From positions 28,049,333-28,113,332 of the forward strand of contig CM043875.1 of NCBI GenBank assembly GCA_023846275.1: 64,000 nucleotides of DNA, written 5' to 3'. Shown in pieces: positions 25,042 to 37,860 of the stretch. Position 1 is the first letter of the stretch. Each line of letters opens with the position of its first letter. A model generated the notes under the pieces. That model saw nothing but the letters and a program-made list of their open reading frames with translations. It did no database searches and was not told where the DNA came from. The position numbers and the translations under genes were made by a program. Source of the DNA: Vanilla planifolia (lineage: Eukaryota; Streptophyta; Magnoliopsida; Asparagales; Orchidaceae).

Positions 25042-26937
25042 TTTTTACATGTTTTCAAAATGTTAAGAGAAAGATAAAAAAAGATTTTGTGGCATAGAAA
25101 GTCAAATGATGATCGAGCTAAAAATTGAGGATGTCATAAAAGTGGTATCATAGTAGTTGAAATCCTAAAGTGAATGTTTTAAGAAACTTATACATAGATA
25201 TTAAGTGCAAAACTAATGAAAAAGGTCAAAGAAAACATGACACAACTTAGGATATGAAGCTTATAAATAAATCAAACTTAGTTGGTGAGCATAAGTAAAC
25301 CTTCTAGAAGGGAAAATATACTTATTGTATCTTTCTATGATTATGTTTAATGTTTGTTCATATTTTAAAAGCATAACAAGATTACTTAGAAGCTTTAAAA
25401 AATGGTAAGTTTCTATTAGTTAATTGTACAATGTGCTTTACATGACCGTATATTGTGATATATACAAAACAGAGAAAATAAAACTAAAATATAATAAATC
25501 ATATAGCATGATATCATATAGTGTACAATATGACATGACATATAATAAGCATGTCATGCCCCTTTTTTTAAAATACTATAAATATAATCAAAATTCAAAT
25601 AATCATATTATCAAACATACTTGCAATTTACAATATAGTATCATACAAATATTATCATGTTAGAAATTTAGCAATTTTTCTACATTCATTAGTCAAAAGC
25701 ATAAATAAAATATCCATGAAATTAAAAAACTACTCGAATCTAATACAATTTGAGACTACATAAATAACCATAAAAGTATAATAAAATTATAAGAATAAAC
25801 TAATAAGTGTAAATAAATTATATGAGTATATAGTGTCATATTAATATATTTATCTTATTATACTTGTATGAGTTGGAGTTAAGTTTTACACACTATCATG
25901 CTTATATAATAACATAGTTGTACATGTACAATAGTAATTTGACTTTAATCTCTCATTTGATTAGATTGTGTGATTAATACTACATTGGAATTTGATACTT
26001 TTCTTATACTATGCTTATTATACACTAGATTGTACTTATATATTAATACTTTTTGTATCGTAAGATTTTTCCATCTATTACTCAACCTTTTATAGTTAGT
26101 TAAGTTTTCATTCTCAATTAATTGTACATAAATTCCTTGATTTTGTAATGTATGATAATGTGTTATCTACGTCATTCCATTATTTTAATGCATTAACAGC
26201 CTCATACAACATATTAGTCATCATGTGTAATCTTTAACCAACTTTTTTGGTGTTTACACTTCTCCTAAGTTTATTTTTCACTCTTACTTTACCATACTAT
26301 ATGCTATCTTATAGTCGTATCATATGATCAACCCTTCCTTAACTTGTCAGATTACTTTAACATACAATAATGATATATTAGCTACACTTTATCGTACTTG
26401 TATTTTATCATAATCATAATTATATGACATGATCTTATGTTATGAATTTGTTTAACTAATTGATTCTCTTAATTATATTGTATGACCTTATGATAATGTA
26501 TTATATGATACCTTAAAATTTTGAAATATTTTAAAAAAAATATAAAACATTATATAATTCTCAATATATATATATCAAAATCATTTGATTACATATCTTC
26601 TTAAAATTATCAATCATTCTCTAATATTTGTTTATTCAACATCTTATGATTTGAATTTATTAAAATTCATTGCCTTTATTTTTTGGATGTTACAAAATAA
26701 GATTTTTAAATTTAAAGGGAGCAATTATTGCATTGACATAAGTGTGTATCTTCCACTTTCCCAAATGATTTCATATACTCATCTCTTGTGTCACCCTTGT
26801 AATATGGAACACATCTCATTTCTAATATATTATATTTAAATAACATGATTTTTATCCTTAACTAGGCAAATTGAGCACTTCTAAATATGTCAGAATAAAT
26901 AAATCCAAGTTTAACAAAAACTAAAACACGTCATGCC
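25042..26937. other. AT-rich intergenic DNA, no feature seen
   Basis: Extremely AT-rich. No gene or clear repeat recognised. Confidence 0.5.
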
Positions 26938-28213
26938 ATCCTACAAAAGGTGTTCATTAAAGATTATGTGAACACACCTTAGAATAATGTAAAGTAAGCA
27001 TCTTGATTATATCTCCCTTTGTCCTTATTCTTTGAGAGGCATAATTTATTCATAGGTTGTCTTTTTTAAATTATTGAAGTGAATCCATGTAATTTATTAA
27101 GAGGAACTCGAACATGCAATTTTACCCTACATTTTGGTTGATTCAATATAATAAGGATTTGAGTGGAAGTTCCATAATTGTGAGTCATTATAATGATAAA
27201 ACAATAAGAAACCCTTATTTTTCTTTCTTGTTATGTTTGCTTATTATAAAGATATGAAAACAAAAAGAAAGAAAAAAAATGGCCCTGGTAATCTTAAGTG
27301 CCTTATAAGCCTTAGAAAATCTAAGTAAAGAGCCTTAACAATCACATGCATCCAAAAGCCCTAACTAATCTAAATAAAATATAACAAGTACAAACACCTT
27401 AAAAGTCTCAATAAATATTAGGTAAAATTTTAAGGCTAAAAATTTTACTTAGAAAATTCAATGAATATTGTATGTTGGCCAAACACTGGCATAAATAGGT
27501 GCTAACAATCCCATGAAGTAGGCAGCAAAATGCTCTACTCCACTTCAAGTTTTGAGTTAAATCAACAACATTTGCTAACCATGATTTTTATTTTATTGAT
27601 ATGTTGCTAGTAATCTAGGCATTGTTTTCTTGAAGATTTCTCATCTTTTTGTTAATGTTGGCATGGCTTGCTCCACCTACATTTACAAGATTATTGATGA
27701 ACTTCTTATTATATTTCTCATATGTTCAATCTCACCCATTAGCTAACTATAAATCTTTAATTAGAGTTTTGATTCAATATCCTTGTTTACACGTTTCATT
27801 AGTAACCACTCAATCATCTTGACCTTGTGTGCGAAGATCTTTATACAATGAGTTATGCCACTAAAATATAATCTCATCTAATTTGTCCTATGACAATAAA
27901 TATCTAAAGAAGTTCAAAAAAGAAAAAATTAGGGTATTGGTCCCTTGAAGTAATTTTGTTATTTGATACTAAATTACATTGCTACATAGCATGACTTTTG
28001 ACAACATCGAATTTGAACAAGTTGCAATTATGGTACTTCAAAACTATAAATGAATTAATATTCATATAATAAGCACTAACTTGTGATTTTCTTCTTTAGT
28101 TGATGAACCTCAGAAGAAATTCAAAAGTTTTTATTGGTGTATAGGTTCCAAAGGATTTGTGGTTAGTTAATGTGACTTGTATGCTTATTAATTCTTAAAT
28201 ATGAAACCAAAAC
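26938..28213. repeat. Dispersed repeat B (copy of repeat A, without the solo LTR)
   Basis: Colinear with 11137-13565 on the same strand. It runs unbroken across the point (about 27600) where copy A carries its 1.1 kb solo LTR, so it serves as the empty site. Class unknown; noncoding. Confidence 0.75.
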
Positions 28214-30059
28214 TTCAAATTGCAACCACCCTATGGTAAAATTACCTTGTGTCATCTATCGAGAGCCAAACTGCACTCCTTCTAACATTGCATCATCCGC
28301 TTCTTCTTGGGTCCTCAATGTGCCCATGCCTTAGCATTTCTCATCATCCTGGTCGAGTAGTCCCTTACATTTTCTCATGTCCAATCACTCTAGTAGCATG
28401 ATTGGCCCACTTTGATTTTTGAAGCGACAAATTGGCAAACATTGGGACCTAAACCACTATTTGTGCATGCCTTAACCTAGGTGACAAACTAGTTGGTTCA
28501 TTCAAACCAACCTAACCCAACAAAAGAATAAATTAGATTGAAATTATAACTTATTCTAGCTTCATTTAGGAAGTGCATTTCATTGTGTTTTGTAAGATTT
28601 TTATCATTTACTAAAGAATTTTTTGCATCGTTATTTATGACATTTTCATATTGTAACAACATAGAGTTTAGACACGAGTTTTTAAATGTTTGGTGACAGA
28701 TATGGTCTTGGTAGTTAGTGAGTCCATTGAATTGAATGAATAATCTTAAACTATTTGAAGTGTAATTTTCTTATATTTAGTTGAATTATCTTAGCATAAA
28801 GTTTAGCATATTAAGTTATAAATTCATACATTATGATTGTAATATTTATTAGATTTTACTCTAATTAAAATTCTAGTCATAATATTAAGTAAATTATATT
28901 AAAACTTATGAATAACAATTAAAAAAGTGTTTTACTTGTATTTTTTAGAGCACTTAAAATATTATTAATCTTGGTACTTTGGTTAAATTTCTAAGAATAT
29001 GTATTTAGTAAATACGTTAATATCTTATTATTATTCTAAATATGTTGCTCATAAAAATAAAATTATTATATAATTTATTTTTATTTTAAGCATTATTTAT
29101 TTAATTTATTTATATTTTTTCATTATATTTGTAATTTTATTTTAGTTAAACAATGCAGAATTTTTTTTAATATTTTAACTACATCTTTTATTCATTATGT
29201 CTATTACACATAACCAAATAAAAAATTAAAGTATATTAGAAATTGAGTTGATGAAGTGAAAAATATTATTGCTATTATAAATAAAATATTAAGTAGTAAA
29301 ATACATTAGCTAATATCGAAGAGAGGTAGATAAAACTAATATACTTAATATTACGAATCTTTAAAAATGATAAAGATCTTGAATCAGAGATGTATGGAGA
29401 TAAAAGAGTTGAGACACACATATTTGAAGGTTTATTTAGATCTAATAATTTTCATAATTGATAAAAAGATTATTTCTTTAATTAGTATGATATAAATAAC
29501 TATAAAAAAAACAAAAATTATAGTTTAATTATCATATAATCTTAAAAATTTTGGTTAGATGTCTCTGAATACAGGTTTCAATGGAAAGATTTTTGTAATA
29601 TTTTTAAGATTATAAAAAGTTTTTTTATTAATTTTCTATAATTTATTAGTTTTTTTTTGCAAAAACCATAGATCTCCAAAAAGGATGCATGATCTTAAAA
29701 CGAGGAAAACAAATTTCAAAATTAAGGATACAAATTAAGAGAAACTCAATGTTATTAAATTAATACAAATCAGATATGGCTAGACAATAAAGCAAAAAAT
29801 TAGAGATTAATAATAATTTAAATTATAAAATAAATATGTATTAAAAATTAAAATAAAATTCAAATTATGATAAAAATTTATGAAACTAGATTGATATGAA
29901 AAACTTTTTGATAAACTAAGTTTAACAATATGAATATAAAATATTATAATTACAAAATATAGTGCTAAACATCCTCAAACACTTATGTTAAAAACTAGTC
30001 AAACTAGTAGTTACTCTCAATATGAATTTATTATACCATATTTTATAGTAGATTGAACA
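28214..30059. other. Intergenic DNA with a GC-richer patch
   Basis: 28230-28530 is clearly richer in G and C than its surroundings, without a convincing reading frame. The rest is AT-rich with nothing recognised. Confidence 0.5.
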
Positions 30060-31389
30060 TGTACAATATAGCATTGATAGTGAATAAAATAGATTGTATA
30101 GAAAAGATGCCAACGTCATATGATATATGACAAGAAAAAAGATTACACAAATCTAAATTTTGAATTCTTAAAAAATTATTATATGATACATGATCATATA
30201 CTATGATATGTCATACTACATGCTCATTTATATTAATAAAAAATTATTGTATTAGTCTGACAATAGGATTATATTATTATAATATAAATATACTCAATAT
30301 ATCATATAAATGCTAAGGTCATGCTCTCTATTGAAATAGTATCATATTGGTACATAGCTAATATTGTATTATATGATTGATGGTGTACTCACAAATTAAG
30401 ACATCATCTCTCACTAAATAGATAAATACATCCTAAAACTATGATTAATACCATTGTACTATATGAAGACAATCAACTCTTTACATAATGATGTACATGT
30501 ATGATATGAAGATTGTATTTTTACAAAATTATAAAAAATTATATTTTCTCTCATTGCTCAGTTCATCCCTTATTTAATCCTCCTAATAAATTTATTATAC
30601 TAGTATGAGAGATAATAGGGAACTACATAAAGATCAATAATACTAAATATCATATCGCACCTAACATCATTCCACACAACCTAATAAAATACATCTGTAG
30701 TATTAATCTATTAAGTTAAACCAAAGCTTATAGTATAAGAAAGAGAACATATGTTATTAAAATAAGCAAATGTGACATAAAAATCAATAATAATCTCAAA
30801 ACATTCTAATAAAATAGTAACACACATAAATTAAACAACCAACATAACATATAAAAGTATAAAATTGATAATAATATGGAAATTTAAAATAGAATATAAA
30901 TCTACCCATATGTATACAAAATTTCTCACGATCCTCAAATACATCAATCTCTAAGTCCCTGAATCTTAAAGTTTTTTTTAAAGACTCTCAACTTAGTAAG
31001 TGCCAATAACATGTTTCATAATATAAGTAAGAAATGAGCATGATATGTTTATTAAATAAATCTTTAATTGTATGCATTAAAATAACATAAAAAGTAAATA
31101 AAATAACTAAGCATTAAGATAGAGTAGTAAATAAATGAATGTAAATAAATCTATATGAAAATACTATAACAGTGAGTATATGACCATATACACATACATA
31201 ACGAGTTTATCATATGTATATAATACTTTTTATCTTATGTTTCTTTCATTTATTTATTTATTTTCTTCATTTTTTTCATTCTTTTTATTTTTGTATGTTT
31301 ATTTTTTCTCTAGATCTATAATTTTTCATGACTTCTATTCCAACATTTATGAATCTTATATCATATCTCATCATCACAAGTCTTTGTAC

Positions 31390-31790
31390 TTTGAAATATT
31401 ATGATCTCATCTCTAAGTATAATAATATTAAGAATTAAAATATCTCATCATTACTAAATCTCATCCTTTAATATCAGTATTTTATGTGATGAAAAATGAG
31501 ACACCAAAATATTAAAATCTTATCTCTGAGTATCCATGATACCTGAGAGTAAAGTATCTCATCATCACTAAGTCTCACCCCTTGATGCCAACTTCTAATA
31601 TTGATGAGATATAAGGCATTCAGAATATTAGAGCTCTATCTCAGAATACTAATGACATCATCATGTAGTCATCACCCCCTATAGCCAACATCTAATACTA
31701 ATAAGGAAATGAGAACATTAACATGCAAGAGCCTTATTTCTAAGCACCAATGATGCCAAAAAGTAACACATCTCATCATCACTAAGTCAG
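31390..31790. repeat. Four sub-repeats of about 100-115 bases inside repeat Y copy 1
   Basis: A recurring core (CATCTCTAAGTA, TATCTCTGAGTATCC, TATCTCAGAATAC, TATTTCTAAGCACC) appears at about 31408, 31520, 31635 and 31733, each followed by an ATCATCACTAAGTC-like or related segment. The same four-fold spacing is seen in copy 2. Confidence 0.7.
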
Positions 31791-31874
31791 GACTTCTGCT
31801 TTTCTTTTTTTCTTTTCTTTTATCTTATCATATGTTTTGATTTATAATATTGTATAACTAATACAACTATAAAT

Positions 31875-31903
31875 ATGTATGTATGTATATATATATATAT
31901 ATA
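31875..31903. repeat. (TATG)n/(TA)n microsatellite
   Basis: Short TATG run passing into TA units, inside repeat Y copy 1. Confidence 0.9.
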
Positions 31904-34010
31904 ATCATAAAGTGTCATAAAGAAATTAGAATACATGAAAAGGAATATCATGTCATGCAATGCACACATCATTAGATATTTTATAATAATATTAAGGAAT
32001 ATTTAACAACTATTTCATAATTAATTTGGTTTATTTATCTAATAGTTTTAACATACATCTTTTATTATTTTTTATTTTTTTATAAATTCTCCTTATTATT
32101 TTTAATAATTCATAGTAATGTTTATTAATAATAATATTTTTATTTCTATTGTGGAAATACTTTCTAAAAGCAATGTTTAACAAACTACTCTTTTTTTATT
32201 ATTGTCATTATATTATATAGCACGATCAACTCTATCATTATATACATTTAGTGCTTTATAATGATAAAATTGCTATCTTACTATGATTGTACAAGTCCAA
32301 TATTGTTATTGTACCATTATAACTTAAGACAATGAATGGGTCATATCAAGGATCAAATAAACGATTATAATAAACTTGTTCAACAAATAATTATATTAAT
32401 TTGATTAATATTTCATATTGTATGATAGAGAACTTGGCTATATTTTGATTTTTAATTATACGATATGATATTACATATTATATTATATGATTCATGCTTG
32501 ATGTTAGTTGAGTAATGAATCGTACAACTAATCTTCATTAAGTAATTGAAAATCATGTTATACATGTCCAATCCATGTTTCCTACTAGTTTGATCCACCA
32601 TTTAATGCATAATACAATATATTGATCATACTAGTCAGTTTAGCTTTCCATACTTATATGATATGTAATATATTTATATAATAAAATTACCCTATCATAC
32701 TAATACGATATACTAATCTGACAAGTACAATTTTTAATTATCTCCCATTTCATAATGAGTTGAAAAGTTATGTAGCACTTGCTGTCATGGTTTTACTAAT
32801 ATAATCCAATCGACCGTCTTGTACAATCATTTCAGTTGAAAGCTGTAATAACATCCAACCCTTTTGACTCTACACTTGAGCTCAAAAGTAGCTTTACTTG
32901 ACATTTAAATAAATTTATACATGCTTTGAGGGGAAAGCTTGAGTAGGCTTCTTACCTTTTCATATTGCATTTGTCAAAAAAGACAAAACCTATAGGCTTC
33001 CTCCTTTCATTTTTTATTTCTTTTTTTCTTTTCAAAAGGGATGACACCTCTTTTCTTTCTTTGCCCATCTCAGACTCTTCTCTTCCTCTCCTTCCACTCT
33101 CCTTCTTTTTCAATGCTTTTCTTGAAAGCAAACATAAAGGATTTACTTATTCTTTTATTTAATAATAAGATAAAATAAGCCTCTTTTATTAATAATTTAT
33201 TTATAAATTTAAAAAACCAATTTTTCTCTAAAAATCACCAACTATATATTAATAAATTTCTCATGATGAGTGCTTCACAATGGTATGCTCAATATAATAT
33301 TTAATCACTATCATTTTGACATATTTTTCAAGGTGGTTCTTAATATATTTTTTAACTTTTAATTTGCAACACTTACATTAGTGTATAAAACATATTTTGA
33401 GAGAATTTGGGAATTTGATTTAAGTTGTTAATCACACTAAACCTTAAATCTGACAAGTATAAGATAGTTATATTACTCTTGATCAACCTAGGTTGATGCT
33501 TTATCCAATCTTTCTATTAACTTATTATATTATATAATGGGATAATTGTATAAGGATGATTAGTTTAGACAATACAAATCTTACTCAATTTAATATATTT
33601 TTTAATTTAACTTTATTTAGTCTTAGCATATGATATGACTCACTATAAATATAATTTTTTAAGAAAAATAATAAACAAATAAAATATGTCTTAAAATCCC
33701 AATTATTTTAAGTAAATTGTTAAAAATTTTGATATTTTAACTATCAAAATAAAAAAAACAACAAATATCTTCTTATTACTTGAGCTCGTGTTTCTCTCAA
33801 TATCAATTAAGATTAACACTTAAATATCTCTATTAAATTACTTGATTCATATGATTAAGCTCTACTTATGATTAGCTTAAGTATTCTTAAGATAAATGAT
33901 TTGAAATCAATATTTAAAAAAATATTAGTAAACATAATATAATAGATTTATTGTCATCAAATAAGTGGTACTTAAAAATCTTGTTTTTAATTATTATAAT
34001 CTTAATTTAT

Positions 34011-35285
34011 ATTTTGAGATGCATCAAAAGATATAAGTTTTTGATTTTTAGATTTACATGACCTATATCTAATAATAAAATCATAATTGCGAATATATTA
34101 CAAAATTAATTAAATTCATAGTCATTCCAAGGTCTAAGTGGAGATTATATTCTTTGATTATCAATCATGACTTTAATTTTGGTCTCCAATCCATCTCTTA
34201 TCTCTTGTAGAAAATTGTTCCTTATCTTTCACGTGCCTTTTATTTTTTTAATCATCTTCTATTTATGAGGATCTCAAGTTCATTTTTTTTTGACATTGTA
34301 AACTTGTTGTACTAAATAAAGTAAATTATATATTACATTAACGCGAATCTAAAAATCAATATCAACAAATCGTTTTTAGAGATCACTTTAATTGTACTAT
34401 TTTGAAAAACACAATGATTTTGTGCTATAATCAAGGTTTTGGAACACATTGGAAACATTAGAGTATAAGAAGACTTTAGGAGATATTATTGATATATCTT
34501 TTGTTATTTTAGTGAGTGATGACAAGACATTAATTTTCCCATATTTAAAAATGCATCATAGAATGTTTTTGATCTTTTCATATATATATTTTGTATTTTA
34601 AAATCTTTGACTTGATATGTATTAAACCTCATTCTCTATTAATAAAAAAAATAAAAACAAAAAACAATAATTTAGATAAAGTCTATAAATAAAATTTCTT
34701 ATTATCTAAATAATTCTAAAATAAAATGATTATAATGTTTAATTGTTTAAGAGGAAACACAGCCACTATTAAGTAATTAAATAATTCTTAATAAAAACAA
34801 TAATAAGTTCATTCGGCATAATTTAATTATACATGAATTTTAAATTAAAAAATCATAAACGAAACAAATATAATTTTTAGTTCATTAATTATTTAATTCA
34901 ATTCATTTATTATAATAAATTAAAAATTATCATTTGTTTATTGTATCTAAAAAATTTAATTTCTAATATCTTTTTTATGCCATTAAATCGAGTAAATATG
35001 ATTATGACAATTTTAGAAAACAAAATTTTATTCCCTTTTATTTTTTAAAAATCAAATTAAAGGTTTTATATATTCTTATATATTTTCATTTTTTATAAGA
35101 TTTTAAATTAGATTGACAAAATAAAACACTTTGTTAATCTCGTCATTTTCAAATGAAGAATTTAAATGACAACCTAATGTTTCACTAAATGTTGATTGCA
35201 CCATCATCCATGTTTTTGTCCCATAGCTCCATTAGTTGAATATTTCTTATAATAATAATAACTCATTTTTCTCAATTAATCAAGC

Positions 35286-35316
<31 letters not shown>

Positions 35317-36050
35317 GAAAAACTTTTCGAGTTTGACCAAAGTCATTGGTTTACAACGGTCCTTTTGACCTTCTCTCGCCAGCTCATCTTTATAATAAGC
35401 CCAAGGTAAGCTGTAAATGCCATTTGGATATTTATGTTCGAGGAAGGTCAATTTGGGGATTGCACCATTTTGTCGTGTTCTTGTAGGGACAAAGTCAGCT
35501 TTACGCTGGCTTCATTTAAACGGCCCTCATATTTGTATTCAGGCAACGCTTTTTTTTTTGGACGAAACTCACAAATAATAAAAAAAAATCATTAAAAATA
35601 AAAAAGATTTGAATTGCTTTCGCTGAGACGACGGTATTTTATTCCATAAAAAATAGCAGCACGTCATAAATGTTAAATAAAAGTTAGAATAAAGTTAAGT
35701 TTATATTAAAAAAAATATACTCATAAATTTAAGGTTATATATTAGTTATTATTCAGTCTGTGCTGAAAAATTACTTATAAAAATATGGATGACATATTTG
35801 TTTTATCTTTATTATAAGAAAAATTGAGTTGATCTTGCACACTATGTATGGATTAATTCATTAATTTGAAAAAAAAAGGTAATTAGAAATTTTCGTAAAT
35901 AAATTATCCAGATTTATTCTAAATCGTTCAAATGAAATTGCTAAATTAAGTAAAAAAAGGGTTTTTTTGAAGTCGATTAAAAATCAATTCATATAAAATT
36001 GAAATCAAATTAATACATGAGGACGCCCGCATGGATCATGGCTTTTCCCC
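34011..36050. other. Intergenic DNA upstream of the channel gene promoter
   Basis: AT-rich, with a TA microsatellite at 35285-35316 and moderately GC-richer text at 35330-35560. No gene recognised. Confidence 0.5.
35285..35316. repeat. (TA)n microsatellite
   Basis: About 15 TA units, slightly interrupted at the right end. Confidence 0.9.
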
Positions 36051-36057
36051 CCATAAT

Positions 36058-36106
36058 CCACGTGGACCTCCCGCTACGCATGCCGAATGTCGACAGGTTA
36101 TATAAA
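36058..36106 (+). promoter_or_regulatory. Probable core promoter: G-box/ABRE plus TATA box of the OSCA1-type gene
   Basis: CCACGTGG (36058-36065) is a perfect palindromic G-box that contains the ACGTGG core bound by ABA- and light-related bZIP factors. TATATAAA follows at 36099-36106. Downstream GC content rises and a pyrimidine-rich stretch (36150-36200) fits a plant 5' UTR. Transcription would start near 36130-36140. Assignment to the channel gene rests on strand and position and assumes an 8 kb first intron. Confidence 0.65.
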
Positions 36107-36133
36107 CTAATTTATGAGAACCGGAAGGAAACC

Positions 36134-36211
36134 ATGCCTTTTGCGAATTCCCACTGCCCTCCTGTCTCGTCTCTCTGTTCTTTTCTCTCCTTCCTTCTCG
36201 CTCAGTTATAA
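36134..36211 (+). other. Possible upstream ORF 1, 25 codons
   Basis: ACCATGCC gives a favourable start context; the frame ends in TAA at 36211. It counts only if transcription starts before 36134, which is borderline given the TATA position. Confidence 0.3.
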
Positions 36212-36326
36212 GACAACGGCGAATACGACGAAGGCAAGTGCGTGCATTTGATTGAATTCGACCGTTTCAGCCTGTTGTCTTTCTTTGTTTGCCATCGAAG
36301 GACTGGGCTTCGCCTTCCGCAAACGC

Positions 36327-36434
36327 ATGTTCTTTATTCCTTGCGAAAGCCATCGCATCCTTCGAGAGCAGGGCGGGAGACGTGAGAGGAAGGAGTGTTT
36401 GCTGCGGCATCTGGTTCTTTTCCATTTTCTCTGA
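36327..36434 (+). other. Possible upstream ORF 2, 35 codons
   Basis: An ATG at 36327 (MFFIPCESHRILREQ...) ends in TGA at 36434, wholly inside the proposed 5' UTR exon. If the leader is right, it could lower translation of the channel. No conservation evidence is available. Confidence 0.35.
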
Positions 36435-37490
36435 GCCGGTTGCCCAACAATCAACGAACACGATTTATTCTTTTTGCCGGCAGGCACCGTGGAAACCACT
36501 TGGTTGAGTTGGCCGAGAAAGGAGCGGTTGCATTCTTGGCTTCTTTCCGCGAGCGCTGGTACGCTTTTCTTTCTGCGATGTTGATCTGTGTTATTTTTTG
36601 AATTGTGATTGCTGTTTCATTGGGAAAAAGGTTTGGTTGTGGGTAGAGTAGACATCCGGTCAGGAAAGCGAGAGAAGGACGTTCGATTTGTTAATTTGTA
36701 GAAGCGCGCCTTGGGGATGGTGGAGGGATGTAGGGGTTTGATTCTGTATTTTTGATGGTCGGCGTGTTTTTTACTTTTGCTTTCCCGACGTTTGATTGTT
36801 GTTCAAGTTCTGAATGATTTAATTTGTAGTTTATTTGTAGTGTCATTCTGGTGGATGCGTATTTCATTGTTGAGGGATCTGTTATATTATCCAGAAACTT
36901 GAAACTGCAACTTGATCCTTTCCATATATTATAGTGCAAAGTGCATGTTGTCTCTTACCTCAATTCACGATGAGGCATGCGGTGCAGTCGAGATAAGGCA
37001 TGGCACATGCTGCAATATAAGGTTTCATTGCAGTGTGGGTTGTGATTGTGGTAACATTGCGTTTATTGACAAATTTGTGATGTTCATTGGTATGAGTTCA
37101 ATAAAATGGATGAAGATATCTTCTTTTTATGGTCTTGATCCACGTAATCAGTCATTAGAGAAAGGAGTCAAGTAACCTATTGTGTTTGGGGTCTTTTTGT
37201 GTTCCATTCTATTGTGTGATTAACAGCCAATTACTTTATTTTACAGTCTATCTCTTGGCTATCTGTTCTCCTTTTGATGGAAACCCAATGTGTCTAATTT
37301 TGGATTTACTTGACTACTGATGTTCCTTCGATGCTAAGAGTATATCATGTCATCATAATTGCCTGAGTGGGACATAAGTGTATTAACCTACAAAGTAGGT
37401 GATCTAAATCTCATGACAATGGAAGAGGGTCTACTCGAATTTATTTACATATGAAATGCATTAAATACTGTCCATAGTTTCGTATGATAT

Positions 37491-37860
37491 GTTACATGTA
37501 AAATATTTTTCTTATTTTTAAGTTTAAATATAAAACATGCATTTAATATGGGCTTTATTAATTTAGCAAAGCTTTATCACATTTTTTATTTTGAAAATTT
37601 TTAAAAAATATTTTTTTGTCAAAATAAGAGTTTCATAAAAAAAACTAGGCATTACATGTAAAATATTTTTCTTATTTTTAAGTTTAAATGTAAAACATGC
37701 ATTTAATATAGACTTTGTTAATTTAGCAAAGTTTTACCATATTTTTTGTTTTGAAAATTTGCAGAAAATATTTTTTGTTTTGAAAATTTTCAGAAAATAT
37801 TTTTTGTTTTGAAAATTTTCAGAAAATATTTTTTGTCAAATATAGAGTGTCATAGAAAAA
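37491..37860. repeat. 160-base tandem duplication with an internal 29-base triplet
   Basis: GTTACATGTAAAATATTTTT starts the first copy at 37491; the second starts at 37651. The second copy has grown: ATTTTTTGTTTTGAAAATTT plus CAGAAAAT (29 bases) is present three times in a row at 37741-37827, against about once in the first copy. Confidence 0.9.

Larger units (their letters stand above)
30570..33540. mobile_element. Repeat Y, copy 1, unclassified element of about 3 kb
   Basis: Colinear with 53990-57045. Shared landmarks include an AATGAGCATGATAT-like block, a TA-rich tract, four sub-repeats (31390-31790), a pyrimidine-rich tract near 33.0-33.1 kb, and a CTTCACAATGGTATGCTCA-type block near the end. 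No protein family recognised. A long LTR of a Gypsy-like element is one guess. Confidence 0.6.
30060..34010. mobile_element. Repeat X, copy 1, split by repeat Y
   Basis: 30060-30570 matches 61020-61530, and 33540-34010 matches 61690-62165, same strand and order (for example ATGATATGACTCACTATAAAT against ATGATGCAACTCACTATGAAT). Between them sits about 3 kb of repeat Y, which also occurs alone at 54.0-57.05 kb. So Y inserted into, or was captured by, this X copy. Both are old and eroded. The far left end of X is not recognisable here. Confidence 0.65.
36130..36558 (+). other. Probable non-coding first exon (5' UTR) of the OSCA1-type gene
   Basis: GC-rich segment from the expected start site to a good donor, CGCTG then GTACGC at 36559. 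The matching acceptor would be TTCACAG at 44501-44507, followed by 37 UTR bases (44508-44544) before the ATG. OSCA genes often have an intron in the 5' UTR. Alternatively this is a separate non-coding transcript. Two short upstream reading frames lie within it. Confidence 0.5.

Noticed and set aside
36206-36507. Overlapping frames on both strands at the GC-rich leader
   Set aside because: GC-rich DNA has few stops. None resembles a known protein, most lack an ATG, and the context is promoter plus 5' UTR.
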